Below, in pieces: positions 59,704 through 64,000 of a stretch of 64,000 nucleotides of DNA. Both the position numbers and the translations under genes were made by a program. Origin of the DNA: Linanthus parryae (lineage: Eukaryota > Streptophyta > Magnoliopsida > Ericales > Polemoniaceae). Under the pieces are notes generated by a model. That model made no database searches. It worked only from the letters and a program-made list of their open reading frames with translations, and had not been told where the DNA came from. The DNA lies in contig JALGPY010000001.1 in assembly GCA_023055425.1 (NCBI GenBank), positions 31,981,001 through 32,045,000 of the forward strand. The letters run 5' to 3'. Position 1 is the first letter of the stretch, and every line of letters begins with the position of its first letter.

Positions 59704-60669
59704 ATGAATATGAATCCAAATAATACACTTTGTCTATCAGCTGGGTATGGTAGTGAATGGTGTTTGCAGGTTGTCACCAAGAACAAAGAGCAGAAGTGGA
59801 TTATGGATAGTGGTTGCCCCAGGCACATGAGTGGCACATGTTCTTTATTCACTAAACTAAAAGAACTTTCAGGTGGGACAATCAAACTTGGTGACAAAGG
59901 AAAATTCAATATCATAGGAATTGGTAAAGTTGGTAATGGTTTTGAAATTCTACTTAAGATGTTTATCTTGTAAATGGTCTAAAGTTTAATCTGCTCAGTG
60001 TATCTCAACTATGTGATAAAGGTAATCAGGTTTTTTTTACAAGGAGAAATGTGTGGTGCAAGATGAAAAATCTGGCAATTGCATTGTCCTTGCTCCAAGA
60101 TCAAACAATGTTAACTCTTTGAATACTAACAAAGTTGCAGGAGAAAGTCTGAAATGTCTCAAGGCCTTGAAAGAAGATTCAAAGCCTTGGCACAGAAAGC
60201 CGGGACACATCATCCTGCATACACTGAAAAAACTAATCTCTAAGGACTTGGTAAGAGGACTGCCATCAATCCGGTTTAAATATGAAGAGGTATGCAAGGC
60301 TTGTGCTCAAGGAAAGCAGATAAGGAGCTCATTAAAGCCTAAGAACTTTGTAAGTACAATTCGACCTATTGAACTTCTTCATATGGATCTGTGTTTTCCT
60401 ATGAGGATTCCAACTCCAAAGGGTAAGAAATATATGCTGGTTATTGTATATGATTTCTCTAGATTTACTTGGGTAATGTTTTTAGAGATAAGTATGAGTC
60501 TTTGTCTGAAGTCTCAGAACTTTTTACAGAGCTTCAAACTTTGAAAAACCTTCCTATTGCTTTAATAAGGAGTGATAATGGAAGAGAATTTGATCAACTA
60601 GAGTTTGATTTATTCTGTGACAAGTTTGGTATTTCTCACAAATTTTCAGCTCCTAGAAATCCTCAGTAA
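59704..60669 (+). pseudogene. Copia D protease and integrase region
   Basis: Frame 59704-59973 has the protease start WIMDSGCPRHMSG, including the DSG catalytic triad. Frame 60053-60544 has GAG-pre-integrase, with an altered HRKPGH box, and the integrase HMDLCFPM start. Frame 60469-60669 has SDNGREFDQLEFDLFC and ends at a stop following PRNPQ. Order and spacing match A; several frameshifts and stops block expression. Confidence 0.8.
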
Positions 60670-62344
60670 AATGGTGTAATTAAAAGGAAAAACAGAACTC
60701 TTGAGGACATGTCTAGGACAATGCTTTTGGAAAACAAATTTTCAAAGTATTTTTGGGAAGAGGCTATACACACTGAAAATTATATTTTGAACAGGTGCCT
60801 GATTTATGTGTATTTTGAAGAAGACTCCTTATGAAGTTTTCAAAGGAAAAAAGTCAAATATTTCTTATTTCAAACCTTTTGACTGTACTTGTTTTGTTCA
60901 CAACAATTGTAAGGATAATCCTTGGAAGTTTGATGCCTAGTTCCTCCTCCCAAAGATCAGCCTGTTATTGGAACAAGGTGGGTGTTCAGAAAAAAGCTGG
61001 ATGAAAATTGTAAGGTTATCAGGAATAAAGCAAGACTAGTAGCTCAAGGCTACAACCAGGAATAAGGTATAGACTATGAGGAGACTTTTGCTCCTGTAGA
61101 CATGTTGGAAGCAATAAGATTGTTACTTGCATTTGCATCACATAAGAACATCAAACTTTTTCAAACAGATGATAAATATGCATTTCTAAATGGTTAACTG
61201 TAAGAAGAAGTATATATTTCTCAACCTCCTGGTTTTAAAAGTGATGAGTTTCCAAATCATGTTTATAAGCATGACAAAGCTCTTTATGGACTCAAACAAG
61301 CTCCAAGATTTTGGTATGAAAGATTGTCGAAATTCTTACATGAAATTGATTTCACAAGAGGCTTAGTTGACAAAGCTCTTTTCATAAAGACACATGTGAA
61401 AGACATTCTAGTAGTACAAGTATATGTTGATGATATTCTATTCGGTGCTACTAATGATTCTCTTTCCAAATACTTCTCTAGTCTTATGAGTAAGGAATTT
61501 GAGATGAGCTTGAATTTCTTTCTTGGACTTCATGTACATCAAATGAAGAAAGAAAATTTTCTACACCAGAATAAGTACACCAAGGATTTTCTCAACAAGT
61601 ATAATATGTCTCAATCCAATGTAGCCAAAACTCCCATGAGTTCTACACTGTCCTTAGACAAGGATTAAAATGGTAAGATGTGAACCAGGAAGAGTTTAGA
61701 GGTATGATTGGTTCGCTGCTCTATCTTACTGCAAGTAGGCTAGACATCATGTTTAGTGTTTGTATGTGGGCTACATTTCAAGCTGATCCAAAAGTTTCTC
61801 ACTTAGTTGCTATCAAAATAATTTTCAGTTATCTTAATGGTACCAAAGACTTAGGGTTTTGGTATCCTAAACAGTCTAACTTCTCTTTTTGTGGCTATTC
61901 AGGTGCTGATTTTGCAGGATATAAAGTTGACAGCACTTCTGGATGTTGCCAATTCCTTGGATCATCTCTGATAAGAAAGCATTGTAAAAAGAAAAATATC
62001 AGTAGCTTTATCAACAGCAGAAGTTGAATACGTAGAATCATTTACTTGCTCCTCAAAAGAGATGTGGATAGCTCAACATGAGAGATCTGGGTTATGAATT
62101 CAGAGATATTCCCATCAAATGTGACAAAATTAATTCTATTCTATTAAAAAGAATCATGTACAACATTCAAGTACTAAGCACATTGATTTCAGACATCACT
62201 TCATTAGATATCATGTGGAGAAAGGTGTTGTATCTATATCATTTGTGCCAACAAAAATGCAGTTTGCAGATATCTTCAATAAACCACTACCAGAGGATAG
62301 ATTCGCATCCATGAGATTAGAAATTGGGATGTTGAATAAGGAAG
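60670..62344 (+). pseudogene. Copia D integrase end, reverse transcriptase and RNase H
   Basis: Broken frames follow the Copia order: an integrase tail near 60680-60930, the reverse transcriptase start with GTRWVFRKKLDE near 60970, the FLNG segment near 61185 and YVDDILFGA near 61424-61450. RNase H comes next (61680-62027, with GYSGADFAGYK and the Asp replaced by Gly in the first box). The terminal FADIFNKPLPEDRFASMR follows near 62265. The mutated active-site residue and the many stops mean this is dead. Confidence 0.85.
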
Positions 62345-62856
62345 GACTGGTTTTGGGGGAGCATCAGGTAAGTTATTTGTGTTTCAATGTTTTGAAATGT
62401 TTTTCAAAGCCATGAAATTTTGTGTGCAGTATAAAAGTTTTCAAGGTCTTGAAATCCTTTTCAAAGCCTTGAAAATAAATTTGTTTATTATATAGTTCAA
62501 TGAATGGATCACTAATGCAGTGTGTTATCTCTGTATTTAATTTCCTAACATTATTTTTTGCCTTATTAAACGAATCTTTTTCAAATCAAAACAATACTTT
62601 TTCCATCCCAAACGGATTTGAATTTCGAACAAATCTTCTTTCCTTATAAGATTATGGTATATTTAGTTTCCTTCTTTATCACAAACTCATCAGTATTTAT
62701 CTTCTCTCTTTCCTCTCTCTCTTCTACCGCTCATGCCTCTCCTTCTTAAAACCCCAAACCCTAATGGACCCACGGAGAATTTATGAAAGAATCAAGATGG
62801 CTGGACGCTAAAAGAATAACACATGGAAGAAAAGAAAAGATGTAGAAGTACAAGCT
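62345..62856 (+). other. Interval between Copia D pol and the third ORF
   Basis: It begins with a purine tract, ttttgggggagca (about 62351), that equals the tract after the pol of A. It then has several ccttgaaa/caaagcc strings and AT-rich DNA. In A the similar tract is followed by possible LTR; here a further coding region follows. No gene is seen inside this interval. Confidence 0.55.
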
Positions 62857-63063
62857 TTGAGTGACAACTCAAGTTCCAGAACTGTCAGTGCTCCAAAGAA
62901 CCCCTCTCCTCCTCCTAAGAAGAAAAGCAAGAAGGAAAAGGTGGATCAAACAGATGCTTCCAGCAAGAAGAAGCTAGATACAACAGATACTTTTGGGAAA
63001 CAAAAGGGTGTTCAGATTGGTAGCCCAAAGAAGGTGAAGAAGGTCAAGGTAGCTCAGAAATAA
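62857..63063 (+). pseudogene. Lysine-rich ORF piece downstream of Copia D pol
   Basis: 68 residues, very rich in Lys, Ser and Pro (APKNPSPPPKKKSKKEK), end at a stop at 63061. Basic, low-complexity N-terminal segments precede the transposon-type domain in the third ORF of SIRE-like elements. Here the frame is broken between this piece and 63257. By itself it gives no function. Confidence 0.5.
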
Positions 63064-63256
63064 TAAAAAGGAAAGGAGATTCAGAGTAAATCTTAGAAGA
63101 AATCATCATATGGTAAGAGATCTATTTGTAGAACTTGGTTCCTCAATAATACTGCTCATGGAACCTAGTTAGATGGTTTTTCATATGCTCCTATTGCTTA
63201 TTATAGTATATGCAATACTAGCATGTTGGATAATGGATTAAGAGTGTATTAGGAGA

Positions 63257-63790
63257 TTGAAACAGAGTTCAATTAGGAAAATCCTAAACACCTCTAAGGT
63301 TGCATACCATAGGCTTAACAGACTCTTTTATCTGAATATGAAGCTAGTGAATTCCTTGAGTTTAACTATATCATATAAGGTAGCTGGCATTGATATGGAG
63401 TTTGATAATGCTGAATTTGCTAGAGTTTTGGGTTGTCCAAATAGGTACAATACAGAAAACTACCCTAGCAAGATTGATGGTATAAAGATGGATAAGGAAG
63501 AGTTATTTTTTCCTAACGTAGCCCCTACCTCTAAGCAGTTAACTCATTCTGTGTTAACTGTTGAAGCCAAAATTTTGTTTACTATCATGATGAGGTGTGT
63601 AGTACCAAAAGAGAATTCAAATGAGTTGCTATATGATAGGGTTTTGTATATGATGTACTTGGTGATGGATGGATATGAGATTGATCTTCCAAGCATTATA
63701 ATGGAACACATGCTCTATATTTTTACCAAGAACAGGAAACATCCTCTACCCTATGCCAACCTCCTCCCACTTTTCTTTCACCATCTGTGA
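63257..63790 (+). pseudogene. Plant-transposon-type domain in the envelope position of Copia D
   Basis: 177 residues including VAYHRLNRLFYLNMKLV, a GIDMEFDNAEFARVLGCP segment and LPSIIMEHMLYIF. They resemble the 'putative plant transposon protein' domain that often lies after pol in SIRE/Maximus-type Copia elements and their chimeras. No function is established to my knowledge. The frame stops at 63788, although similar coding may resume to the end of the window (63826 onward, FRRIGIVKTSEGEW). The start is not conserved with certainty. Confidence 0.6.
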
Positions 63791-64000
63791 ATACTTGTTA
63801 AAAATTAAGAGACAATCACTACCGGCTTTGGAATGATAGATGAGAAATCTTTTCGAAGGATTGGAATTGTGAAAACCAGTGAAGGAGAGTGGAAATTCTA
63901 TTCAGAATTGTTTGCTGATGAGTTGAAAGCCACAAAGTTTTCAAAGCCTAAATCCTTAAACACTCCATTAGCCCTACCTCATACCACTCAAGACCAATCT

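Overview
The window is nuclear DNA of a flowering plant, probably a eudicot. The evidence is one intron-rich housekeeping gene with plant-type splice sites, set in a dense field of plant-type transposable elements: L1-type LINE with RNase H, Ty1/Copia, a small Ty3/Gypsy-like relic, hAT-like and Stowaway-like MITEs, a tRNA-type SINE and one CACTA end. I cannot name the species. No rRNA gene, cellular tRNA gene, CRISPR array or prokaryotic feature was seen.

The only clear cellular gene is DNA polymerase alpha catalytic subunit (POLA1), plus strand, 12511-26842. I could place 31 exons with consistent phases, giving about 1534 codons. Its promoter carries two E2F-type sites, as expected for an S-phase replication gene, and one intron uses a GC-AG splice pair. 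A diverged copy of the promoter plus exon 1 lies at 1-985. It carries an in-frame deletion of about 60 codons and ends at a nonsense codon. The functional copy's upstream region holds two insertions (11468-11822 and about 11935-12313) whose empty sites can be read in the old copy.

Between the two copies (1.0-11.2 kb) lie a Copia integrase scrap, a non-autonomous Gypsy-like element with a hAT-like MITE inside its LTR, a second hAT-like MITE, and a full-length but frameshifted LINE (4829-11145, minus) that landed in the end of that MITE. The POLA1 introns hold further MITEs, a SINE and a duplicated segment.

From 27.6 to about 51 kb there is a three-level nest of Copia elements. The oldest is a minus-strand SIRE/Maximus-like Copia ('A'), split into 27.6-31.4 kb and 48.2-51 kb. 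Inside it is an old plus-strand Copia 'B' (31437-48145, 5-bp target duplication gtaaa). Inside B is a young plus-strand Copia 'C' (33952-42464, target duplication gtctt), with apparently identical 1431-bp LTRs and one frameshift between gag and pol.

The region 51-56.5 kb is mostly unassigned, with a CACTA terminus and a retrotransposon primer-binding site. From about 56.6 kb to the window end there is a plus-strand SIRE/Maximus-like Copia 'D', related to A, with decayed gag and pol followed by an envelope-position ORF of plant-transposon type. I found no novel multi-gene system. The most informative content is the insertion stratigraphy and the partial POLA1 duplication.
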